A stretch of 7,546 nucleotides of DNA from Planctomycetota bacterium (GTDB lineage Bacteria > Planctomycetota > Brocadiia > SM23-32), in NCBI GenBank assembly GCA_030604585.1, contig JAUVVP010000075.1, positions 1-7,546 on the forward strand, in the 5' to 3' direction. Shown one piece after another: positions 1-5,500 of this stretch. The translations under genes were made by a program, and so were the position numbers. The notes beneath the pieces are model-generated. The model did not search any database and was not told where the DNA came from. It worked only from the letters and a program-made list of their open reading frames with translations. The first letter of the stretch is position 1. Each line of letters starts with the position of its first letter.

Positions 1-43
1 CCGCCAGCTTCTGGGCTGACGCCTAACTGCACGATCGCTTCTT

Positions 44-84
44 GAGGCACTCCTGGCATCACGCCGGGGGTGCCTCTTGCTTTT
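44..84 (+). terminator. Strong intrinsic terminator of an upstream gene
   Basis: The two arms at 44-57 and 63-76 pair over 14 uninterrupted positions (12 Watson-Crick, 2 G-U) around the 5-nt loop ATCAC. A TTGCTTTT tract follows at 77-84. There is no matching T-tract on the other side, so it works for + strand transcription. The gene it ends lies almost entirely before the window: + strand frames stop at 17-19, 24-26 or 43-45, and I cannot tell which is real. Confidence 0.85.
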
Positions 85-148
85 CCCGGGCGGAGCACAG
101 ACGGTTCAAGCAGGCGGCTGAGACTCGTTCTGGCGAGGGCCACCGGCT

Positions 149-177
149 TTGCGTCGGGATGAGGGATCGGCTATAAA
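149..177 (+). promoter_or_regulatory. Candidate sigma70-type promoter for the cyclophilin-like gene
   Basis: A TATAAA box at 172-177 (5 of 6 to the -10 consensus) has a weak TTGCGT -35 candidate at 149-154 (3 of 6) with a 17-nt spacer. It lies after the 44-84 terminator and about 55 nt before the first start codon, where a promoter for the 232-1543 pair would be expected. The -35 match is poor and no transcription data exist here. Confidence 0.35.
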
Positions 178-231
178 CGCCTTCGAGACCATCTCAGAGG
201 TCCCGTAAGCTCTCAGGGGGAGGATGCAGCC

Positions 232-612
232 ATGACGGACATCGTCATCCAGGTGGGCGATGAGCAGTTCAACGCCCGGCTTACCGATGACCGTGCACCC
301 GATACGGTCCGGGAGATACTCAACGCCCTGCCCATCGAGTCCGTCGCCCGGCAGTGGGGGGACGAGATATACTTCGAGATTCCCGTGGACGTGGGGGAAG
401 AGAACGCCCAGGCCACGGTCGGCAAGGGCGACCTGGGCTCCTGGCCCGCCGGCAACTGCTTCTGCATCTTCTACGGCAAGACGCCGATGAGCACTTCCGA
501 AGACGAGATAGTCCCCGCCTCCCCTGTCAACGTCGTCGGAACCGTCGAGAACCCGGACGGTTTCAAGAGCCATTCGGCCGGCGAGACCGTGGTCGTCAAA
601 CTCGCTGATTGA
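232..612 (+). CDS. Cyclophilin-like fold protein (TM1367/DUF369 type)
   Basis: The 126-residue product matches the small cyclophilin-like family typified by Thermotoga TM1367 (Pfam Cyclophil_like) along its whole length. The visible family signature is a strand EIYFEIPV (45-52), then GDLGSWPAGN (66-75), the core strand CFCIFYGKTP (76-85), and DEIVPASPVNVVGTV (91-105). The family has a small beta-barrel like peptidyl-prolyl isomerases, but most members lack shown isomerase activity, so the biochemical role is open. There is no signal peptide or membrane segment, so it is probably cytoplasmic. A GGGAGGA ribosome-binding site at 218-224 sits 7 nt before the ATG and fixes the start. The gene is complete and ends 4 nt before the HEAT-repeat gene, so the two are probably cotranscribed. 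Confidence 0.88.
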   Translation: MTDIVIQVGDEQFNARLTDDRAPDTVREILNALPIESVARQWGDEIYFEIPVDVGEENAQATVGKGDLGSWPAGNCFCIFYGKTPMSTSEDEIVPASPVNVVGTVENPDGFKSHSAGETVVVKLAD

Positions 613-616
613 GACG

Positions 617-1543
617 ATGACAAGGCTCAGTGTCGCCGCGATAGCCGCGCTCGCTTGCCTGTTCGCGCCACCCGTCCTGGCCGGCGCAGCAGCCAACGGC
701 CGGGAACAAGCCGAGCGACCACAGGCCGTGTCCGAACTCATCGAGCGCATGGCGAAGGACGATTTCAACGGATTCACCGCGTGCCGCAGTCTGATCGAGA
801 TCGGAGGACCCGCCGTGCCCGGGCTGATCCGCGCCACGCAGCATGACGTCCCGCGCGTGCGCTACTGGTCAATTGCCGCCCTCAGCGCCATTGGCGACGA
901 GGAGGCCGTGCCGGCCATCAAGCAACTGCTCGATGACCCGGAGCCGGTGGTGCGCGCCGTAGCCGTCTGGCATCTCGGACGGTGGTTCGACCGCCCCGAC
1001 GTGCGCGAAGCCGTTGTGGAGAAGCTGCGCGACACCAACCGCTTCGTCAAGGGCTGGGCGATGAAGCTCCTGCAGGCGAAGAAGTACCGGCAAGCGGCCG
1101 GCGAAGTGCGTGCCCTGATGGAAGATGCCACGCCCGAGGTCAGGTACGATGCGCTGCATACGCTGGCCGTTCTGGAAGGCCGTGATGCCCTCGCAACGAT
1201 GAAAAAGGTGCTTCGCGAGGACGAGAGCGCCCTGGTGCGCGAGTGTGCCGTCAGGTGCTGTACGGTCATCGAGCCACCAACGCCGCGCACGGCCGACGTG
1301 CTGATCTCCGCACTGCGGGACGCGGATGAGGAAGTGCGCAAGGCGGCCGTCAAGTTGCTGCGAAAGGGCTTCGCGCAGTACTTCGGCTTCGATCCCGGGG
1401 CGGAACCACTGCAGCGCGAGAAGGCCGTCAGAGAGTGGCGGGACTGGTACGAAGCCAACGGGGCCAGACTGCGCTGGAACGAGCCGAGCCGTCGGTTTGA
1501 GGCCATCGAGGCGACTCCGCCTGCGCAGCCGCCGGAGCGGTGA
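617..1543 (+). CDS. Exported HEAT-repeat protein
   Basis: This 308-residue protein begins with a Sec-type signal peptide: MTR, a hydrophobic stretch at about 4-21, and a likely cleavage after the V-L-A at 20-22. From about 53 to 250 it is a series of roughly six HEAT or PBS-lyase-like helical repeats, seen as recurring units such as VRYWSIAALSAIGDEEAVPA, VVRAVAVWHL and VRYDALHTLAVLEG, usually preceded by D-x-x-P/E-x-V-R. Such solenoids bind protein partners; no catalytic site is visible. The tail (268-294) has W..WYEANG..LRW....RRF, a motif I associate with planctomycete-type HEAT proteins. The start lies 4 nt after the upstream stop with only a weak ribosome-binding site, which suggests translational coupling to the cyclophilin-like gene. 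It probably acts outside the cytoplasmic membrane; its target is unknown. A C14 lipobox is not convincing (A-L-A-C). Confidence 0.85.
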   Translation: MTRLSVAAIAALACLFAPPVLAGAAANGREQAERPQAVSELIERMAKDDFNGFTACRSLIEIGGPAVPGLIRATQHDVPRVRYWSIAALSAIGDEEAVPAIKQLLDDPEPVVRAVAVWHLGRWFDRPDVREAVVEKLRDTNRFVKGWAMKLLQAKKYRQAAGEVRALMEDATPEVRYDALHTLAVLEGRDALATMKKVLREDESALVRECAVRCCTVIEPPTPRTADVLISALRDADEEVRKAAVKLLRKGFAQYFGFDPGAEPLQREKAVREWRDWYEANGARLRWNEPSRRFEAIEATPPAQPPER

Positions 1544-1584
1544 CCGGCCTTCGGCTACTCTATCCAAACGCCCGAGAGGCGGCT

Positions 1585-1609
1585 GGGGAAAGTGCTCTGC
1601 CCCCTTTTT
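1585..1609 (+). terminator. Probable terminator after the HEAT-repeat gene
   Basis: GGGG (1585-1588) can pair with CCCC (1600-1603), and TTTTT follows at 1605-1609, about 60 nt after the HEAT gene stop. The stem is short, with a few weak internal pairs, so termination could be partial. The same bases can join a longer competing hairpin spanning 1571-1624 (see findings). Confidence 0.45.
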
Positions 1610-1628
1610 CTCCTGCGCCTCGGGACCT

Positions 1629-1657
1629 TTGACGAGGTCATTCCGGTCAGCTAATCT
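1629..1657 (+). promoter_or_regulatory. Candidate promoter for the GNAT gene
   Basis: TTGACG at 1629-1634 matches 5 of 6 bases of the -35 consensus. After a 17-nt spacer, TAATCT at 1652-1657 keeps the T1, A2 and T6 positions of a -10 box. It lies directly after the U-tract terminator and 44 nt before the preferred GNAT start. A small inverted repeat TGAC-GAG-GTCA (1630-1640) overlaps the -35 box and could be an operator, but it is short enough to be chance. Confidence 0.4.
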
Positions 1658-1700
1658 AAGCATGGCGGCGCAAGGGTTTGTTACGGGCAAGGGCGAGGCG

Positions 1701-2177
1701 ATGTCGGACGTGCGGATAAGGAAGTACCGGCGTGGGGACCGTGAGGCGGTGCTGCGCATCACGCAGGAGAGCTTCGATGGGTTCTGCATTGACGCCAACA
1801 TGGAGGAGCACTTCGGCCGCATAGCCAACACCACCTGGCAGCAGCGCAAACGGGACGGCATTGACTATGACCTGCGCCGCAACCGAGACAACGCCTTCGT
1901 GGCGGAGATGAACGGCCAGGTGGTAGGCTACATCTGCACGCGCATCTACCGTGACCTTGCCACCGGCCACGTGGCGAACATGGCGGTAGCGAAGGACTGG
2001 CAGGGGCACGGCATCGGGAAGATGCTGATGCGCGCGGCGCTGGACCACTTCCGGGACTGCGGCATGCGCTACGCCCGTATCGAGACGCTCGAACAGAACT
2101 ACAAAGGCCAGCAGCTATATCCCGCCTTCGGGTTCAAGGAGATTGGCCGCCAGATATTCTATCTGCGCGAACTGTGA
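1701..2177 (+). CDS. GNAT-family N-acetyltransferase
   Basis: The 158-residue product is a single GNAT domain that would move an acetyl group from acetyl-CoA to an amine; the substrate cannot be read from sequence. Strand beta4 and the acetyl-CoA pyrophosphate loop are clear: VANMAVAKDWQGHGIGKML (91-109) with the Q-G-x-G-x-G motif at 101-106. The C-terminal half ends with A-R-I-E-T-L (125-130), then LYPAFGFKEIG (139-149), where Tyr140 occupies the usual general-acid position. The RimI-like QGHGIG and FGF segments are general GNAT features and do not prove ribosomal-protein acetylation. I chose the ATG at 1701 because the GNAT domain begins there (VRIRKYRRGDREAV) and a purine-rich AAGGGCGAGG lies just upstream. 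An in-frame ATG at 1662 would add 13 residues, but it has no ribosome-binding site and lies at the predicted transcription start. Confidence 0.88.
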   Translation: MSDVRIRKYRRGDREAVLRITQESFDGFCIDANMEEHFGRIANTTWQQRKRDGIDYDLRRNRDNAFVAEMNGQVVGYICTRIYRDLATGHVANMAVAKDWQGHGIGKMLMRAALDHFRDCGMRYARIETLEQNYKGQQLYPAFGFKEIGRQIFYLREL

Positions 2178-2244
2178 CGCGATCTTTTGACATTCGCCTG
2201 CCGGAGAGCTACCATGAACTGGAGTCGGTGCCTCAACTTCCCGC

Positions 2245-2249
2245 AGGAG
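2245..2249 (+). promoter_or_regulatory. Ribosome-binding site that decides the small-gene start
   Basis: AGGAG stands 5 nt before the ATG at 2255. The alternative GTG at 2174, which overlaps the GNAT stop codon as GTGA, has no such sequence upstream. This is the main reason for choosing the shorter form of the small protein. Confidence 0.55.
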
Positions 2250-2254
2250 CAGCA

Positions 2255-2509
2255 ATGACGGGTGTCTCGCCAGAGGAGAAGCCGCTGAGAATAAGGGGCC
2301 TGCTCGGCATCGGCCTGGACGGCCGTCCCGATGAAAAACGCCTGACCCGGGGCGAGAACTTCTGCCTGTACGGAGGCTCCAAAGAAACTCACGAGCAGAT
2401 GGTGGCGACGGCCCTGGAGTTCAACGAGAGGGTCGACAAGCTCGGCAAGAAGCTGCCGCAGATCAATGCGCGGGACCTGCGCGAGATCACTCGTGAGCTG
2501 TGGGAATAG
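2255..2509 (+). CDS. Small conserved-looking protein of unknown function
   Basis: I do not recognise a named family for this 84-residue product. It is soluble and charged, with no signal peptide or membrane helix. The first half (LRIRGLLGIGLDGRPDEKRLTRG, about 11-33) looks like a short beta-rich or extended segment. It is followed by GENFCLYGGSKETHEQM (33-49) and a long amphipathic helix to the end, including ATALEFNERV and the closing ARDLREITRELWE. The single cysteine and the FCLYGGS motif look like something conserved rather than random sequence. A GTG start at 2174 would add 27 residues and overlap the GNAT stop by 4 nt, but the 2255 start has the better ribosome-binding site. Its position behind GNAT and before trpS suggests shared transcription with GNAT; a hairpin separates it from trpS. 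Confidence 0.6.
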   Translation: MTGVSPEEKPLRIRGLLGIGLDGRPDEKRLTRGENFCLYGGSKETHEQMVATALEFNERVDKLGKKLPQINARDLREITRELWE

Positions 2510-2570
2510 GCATCCCGAGGAGTCCACCGGCGCCCGGCCCGCTTGGAAACCACCTCCATTCGCAGAGCAA

Positions 2571-2607
2571 GGTCCCGCAGCGGAACCCCCCGGCTGCGGG
2601 CCTTTCT
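2571..2607 (+). terminator. Terminator or attenuator hairpin in the trpS leader
   Basis: CCCGCAGC (2574-2581) pairs perfectly with GCTGCGGG (2593-2600) around an 11-nt loop. GG at 2571-2572 and CC at 2601-2602 can extend the stem past a bulged T. TTTCTT follows at 2602-2607. It most simply terminates the GNAT and small-gene transcript. Because it lies only 47 nt before trpS, it could also act as an attenuator. I found no T-box AGGGTGGNACCGCG element and no Trp-rich leader peptide to support regulated attenuation. Confidence 0.65.
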
Positions 2608-2653
2608 TCCCCGATGGAATGACTGCAAGAGGAACGCTCGAGGAGACGACGAG

Positions 2654-3670
2654 ATGACAGCGTCGAACGCCGTGACGCCGAAGGAACGAGGCCACCGCAA
2701 AACGGTCTTCAGCGGCATCCAGCCCAGCGGGATAGTGCACATCGGGAACTACGTGGGCGCCATTCGCAACTGGGCGGGCATGCTGGACGACCACGACTGC
2801 ACGTTCTGCGTGGTGGACTTGCACGCCATGACGGTGCCATACGAGCCGCACGAGATGCGGCAGCGGATCGTTGACACCTTCACCCTGAACATGGCCGCCG
2901 GCCTGGACCCCGAGCGATGCTGCCTCTTCGTGCAGAGCCACGTCTCCGAAGTGGCCGAGCTGTGCTGGATACTGATGACCTGCGCGTCCATGGGCGACCT
3001 GAGCCGCATGACGCAGTTCAAGGACAAAAGCGACAAACTGAAGGGCCAGGTGAGCGCGGGCCTGTTCACCTATCCGGTGCTGATGGCCGCCGACATCCTG
3101 CTCTACCGAGCGGAGGTGGTGCCGGTTGGCGAAGACCAGACCCAGCACCTGGAGTTCGCGCGCGAGGTGACGCGCCGGTTCAACAGCACCTTCGGCGAGA
3201 CTTTCGCCGAGCCGGGCCCGCTCTTCAGCGACGTGCCGCGGCTGATGGGCCTGCAGAACAAGGACAAGATGAGCAAGAGCCTCAACAACTACATCTCCCT
3301 GCTGGACGAGCCCGAACAGATCTGGGCCAAGCTCAAGACGGCGGCCACCGATCCCGCGCGGGTGCGCCGCCGCGACCCCGGCACCCCCGAGATCTGCAAT
3401 ATCTTCACGATGCACAAGGCCTTCTCGCCGCCCGAAGACATCGAGTGGTCGGCACAGGGCTGCCGCTCGGCCGAGATCGGCTGCATTGACTGCAAGAGGT
3501 GCGTCACGGACAACATGGCCGCTGAGCTGGCACCCATCAGCGAGGAATATCACGAGCTGGCCGCGGCGCCAGACCGCGTCCGGCAACTGATGGAGAGGGG
3601 CGCCGAGACGGCCCGGGCAAGGGCGCGGCGGACCCTGGACGAGGTGCGCCAGAGAGTGGGACTGCGCTGA
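2654..3670 (+). CDS. trpS: Tryptophanyl-tRNA synthetase with probable Fe-S site
   Basis: This class Ic synthetase charges tRNA-Trp with tryptophan, using ATP, in the cytoplasm. At 338 residues it is a normal bacterial TrpRS length and complete. Visible motifs are GIQPSG (21-26) and the HIGH-equivalent HIGN (29-32) for ATP binding, VVDLHAMT after the first strand, the P-V-G-E-D-Q-x-x-H tryptophan-pocket motif, and a perfect KMSKS loop (205-209). In the anticodon-binding region it has Cys248, Cys270, Cys277 and Cys280 (C-x21-C-x6-C-x2-C), plus Cys283. T. maritima TrpRS binds a [4Fe-4S] cluster through C-x22-C-x6-C-x2-C, so a cluster is likely here. The ATG at 2654 has GAGGAG at 2640-2645, 8 nt upstream. 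The open frame extends to 2543, but that extension runs through the terminator hairpin and is not TrpRS-like. The gene converges with cvpA across 39 nt. Confidence 0.97.
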   Translation: MTASNAVTPKERGHRKTVFSGIQPSGIVHIGNYVGAIRNWAGMLDDHDCTFCVVDLHAMTVPYEPHEMRQRIVDTFTLNMAAGLDPERCCLFVQSHVSEVAELCWILMTCASMGDLSRMTQFKDKSDKLKGQVSAGLFTYPVLMAADILLYRAEVVPVGEDQTQHLEFAREVTRRFNSTFGETFAEPGPLFSDVPRLMGLQNKDKMSKSLNNYISLLDEPEQIWAKLKTAATDPARVRRRDPGTPEICNIFTMHKAFSPPEDIEWSAQGCRSAEIGCIDCKRCVTDNMAAELAPISEEYHELAAAPDRVRQLMERGAETARARARRTLDEVRQRVGLR

Positions 3671-3709
3671 GGCGACGCACGAGCCGTCAACACACGGGAC
3701 GCCCCTGGA

Positions 3710-4471
3710 TCACTCCCCCTCCCCCATCGCTTCCCGGAAAGCAGCGCGCGTCTGCGGAGAGAGTATGAGGGAGCGCAGCTCCTTGTCCGCCAGCAGGTTC
3801 TGAAGGTTCCGGTTGCTGAGAACCGCCTTGATCTGCTGATTGCGCAGGGCGGCGGCAAACTGCTCGTCCTGCTGGAGCTTCCTGAACAGCGGGTGGTTCA
3901 GGAGCGTGCGGATCTGCCTGTGTTCGGACAGGCGGCGAAGCACTTCCGGGTCATCCCGCGCGGCCCGCAGCAGCCTCAGGACATCCGTGATAAGGAATCG
4001 ATCCGCCGGATTGAACCGGGAGACGCCTCGGCGGAGGAACGAGGCCCGGGCAGACCGGACGGCGAACCCGGAAGCGCTCGGAAACACCTTCACTCCCACG
4101 TCGGCCAGGAACAGGAAAAACAACGCCACGAACAGGCCGAAGGCGAAACCGAAGGCGGCGCCCAGGATGCGATTCCAGCCTTTGCGCTTCCCCTCCTTGG
4201 TGCGGCCAAGGCGCCGGTCGGCTATCGTGGCGGCGACCGCGAGCGGAACGTAGATGCACAAGGCGGCGATGGCCCTGCCGACCAGATAGGCCACACCCGC
4301 CGACAGGCCCGTCCAGGCCGTCAGTATCCGGCCAAGGGGGGACGCGAAAGGCCCGCTGCCGAAGTAAGCCACAGCGAGGGCCGCCAGTTCCAGCACGTTC
4401 CTGACCGCGCCGCGAAAGTAGCCCCGCACGGCGCAGAACGCCAGGATGGCAATGGCCACGAGGTCTACCAT
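3710..4471 (-). CDS. CvpA-family membrane protein with helical-repeat tail
   Basis: The 253-residue product has an N-terminal CvpA (colicin V production) domain with about four membrane segments at roughly 1-14, 27-38, 60-84 and 102-123. It carries the family motifs RGYFRGAVRN (16-25) and the basic stretch leading into GWNRILGAAFGFAFGLF (98-114). CvpA proteins are inner-membrane proteins linked to colicin V export in E. coli and to envelope integrity; no biochemical activity is established. The tail (about 155-253) is soluble and contains seven 9-residue repeats (176-238), listed separately. I chose the ATG at 4471 because the first membrane helix starts there. An in-frame ATG at 4591 would add 40 hydrophilic, Gly- and Pro-rich residues. 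The ribosome-binding site is weak (GGGCGGGAACGAG). It follows atpG by 141 nt on the same strand, so readthrough from the ATPase operon is possible but unproven. Confidence 0.83.
   Translation of the reverse strand: MVDLVAIAILAFCAVRGYFRGAVRNVLELAALAVAYFGSGPFASPLGRILTAWTGLSAGVAYLVGRAIAALCIYVPLAVAATIADRRLGRTKEGKRKGWNRILGAAFGFAFGLFVALFFLFLADVGVKVFPSASGFAVRSARASFLRRGVSRFNPADRFLITDVLRLLRAARDDPEVLRRLSEHRQIRTLLNHPLFRKLQQDEQFAAALRNQQIKAVLSNRNLQNLLADKELRSLILSPQTRAAFREAMGEGE
3758..3946 (-). repeat. Seven tandem 9-residue repeats in the CvpA tail
   Basis: Residues 176-238 divide without gaps into seven 9-residue units; examples are RQIRTLLNH (185-193) and QQIKAVLSN (212-220). Position 3 is always hydrophobic (L, I, F, F, I, L, L), position 6 is L, A or V, position 7 is often L, and position 9 is always H, D, N or S, as a helix cap would be. 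The repeats are degenerate at DNA level, so they are old. They predict a ladder of short helices on the soluble side of the membrane. Confidence 0.7.
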
Positions 4472-4612
4472 CGGCTCGTTCCCGCCCGGCAAGCTAATGG
4501 GAGGCGTTGGCGGCCGCCATGTCCCACCGGACAGCCGGGCGGAGTCTCCGTTCTCAAGGCGAACAACCGTGCCCGACCGAATCCCCCGCATCGGCCGGGA
4601 GCGGACGGCCCA

Positions 4613-5494
4613 TCAACTGTACAGGTGCCGACCCTCGCCGCGCAGCGCTTCAGAGCCGCTGACGACGTCCATCAGTTCCGACGTGATGCTCTCCTGGCGC
4701 ACGTATTGGAACTGCTGCCTCAGCTCGGCCAGGCGGTCATCAACGTTGCTGGCGGCGGACGTCATCGAGGTCAGGCGGGCGCCGTTTTCGCTGGCGTGGC
4801 TTTCCAGCAGGCTGCGGTAGAGTTCGACGAAGAAGTACTCCTCGATCAGGTGTCCCAGCAGTTCGGCGGGCGGAGCGGTCAGGATCGGCTCGTAGGTGAA
4901 GGTGCGTTCTTCGCCCGGAGTCAGCTCATGCCGCACCGGGGGCATGATCCGTCGGACGCACTCCTCGAAACGTCCCATGGATTCGTAGACGTTGAAGATG
5001 AAGAAGGCCTGCTCGGCGCCGCATTGGTGGAAGGCGTCGAAGATCCGGGCCGCCAGCTCCGGCACCTGCGCCTTGATCCCCTCCAGGCTGCTCGGCGTGC
5101 GCGTTGCGAGCACGGGTTCGACTCCGCGCAGCGCCAGCAGGTTCCTCCCGCGCAGCCCGATGGCAATGAAGTCCACCCGCCCCGCCATGCGTTCGCGGAA
5201 CGCCAGGGCGGCGGCCACCACGCGGTCGTTGTACGGCCCCGCCAGCCCCTGGTCACTGGCGAAGACCACGGCCAGGGACGGCGCGTCGTCGGGCGGCTCA
5301 ACGGGCCCCATTTCGGACCTTTCCAGGACCAGCCTCAGGGCTGTGGTGACCACGTCCGCGTAGGGGCGGATGGCACCCAGCGTGGCCTCGGCGCGCCGCA
5401 CATAGATGGCCGCCAGGTTCCGCATGGCGTTCACCACGTCCTTGAGCCCCTGGATGCTGTCCAGTCTCCGCTGTAGCTCGCGCAGCTCCGCCAT
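4613..5494 (-). CDS. atpG: F1 ATPase gamma subunit, alternate (N-ATPase) type
   Basis: Gamma is the central rotor shaft of F1 and couples ion flow through F0 to the catalytic beta subunits. The 293-residue product shows the three family landmarks: an N-terminal coiled-coil helix (LQRRLDSIQGLKDVVNAMRN, 7-26), the SDQGLAGPYN segment (80-89; SDRGLCGGLN in standard gammas), and the C-terminal helix with ESHASENGARLTSM (231-244) and ITSELMDVVSGSEAL (270-284). The N-terminus (D-V-V-N-A-M-R-N-L-A-A) and D-V-V-S-G-S-E-A-L resemble gammas of the alternate F1F0 ATPase family (TIGR03323) more than housekeeping ones; this is from memory. The start lies 6 nt after the atpA stop, which indicates cotranscription. 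No atpD or atpC follows, unlike the standard operon. Confidence 0.93.
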   Translation of the reverse strand: MAELRELQRRLDSIQGLKDVVNAMRNLAAIYVRRAEATLGAIRPYADVVTTALRLVLERSEMGPVEPPDDAPSLAVVFASDQGLAGPYNDRVVAAALAFRERMAGRVDFIAIGLRGRNLLALRGVEPVLATRTPSSLEGIKAQVPELAARIFDAFHQCGAEQAFFIFNVYESMGRFEECVRRIMPPVRHELTPGEERTFTYEPILTAPPAELLGHLIEEYFFVELYRSLLESHASENGARLTSMTSAASNVDDRLAELRQQFQYVRQESITSELMDVVSGSEALRGEGRHLYS

Positions 5495-5500
5495 GTCCCT

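Noticed and set aside
617..680. Lipoprotein signal at Cys14 of the HEAT protein
   Set aside because: The residues before the cysteine (A-L-A) do not fit a good lipobox, and a better signal peptidase I site follows at V-L-A.
106..837. 243-codon open frame on the - strand over the cyclophilin-like gene
   Set aside because: It is antisense to the well-supported genes at 232 and 617 and has no ribosome-binding site or recognisable motif.
869..1861. 330-codon open frame on the - strand opposite the HEAT and GNAT genes
   Set aside because: It spans two genes, a terminator and a promoter region of the + strand; the composition is that of a shadow frame.
2510..2653. T-box riboswitch before trpS
   Set aside because: The leader is too short and has no AGGGTGGNACCGCG core or specifier-loop arrangement; only the terminator-like hairpin is present.
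2159..3586. Long 475-codon open frame on the - strand opposite trpS
   Set aside because: It is antisense to a complete TrpRS with all family motifs. Its His-, Val- and Ala-rich translation has no domain sense, and such frames are expected opposite GC-rich genes.
3671..3709. Bidirectional terminator between trpS and cvpA
   Set aside because: Only 4-bp GGCG/CGCC pairing is possible and there is no T-tract on either strand.
4509..4518. Palindrome GGCGGCCGCC upstream of cvpA as an operator
   Set aside because: A 10-bp GC-only palindrome is likely by chance in sequence of this composition, and no second copy or promoter element supports it.
3893..5476. Long 527-codon open frame on the + strand opposite cvpA and atpG
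   Set aside because: It crosses two convincing - strand genes and their intergenic gap, and its Arg-, Gly- and Gln-rich translation resembles no family.
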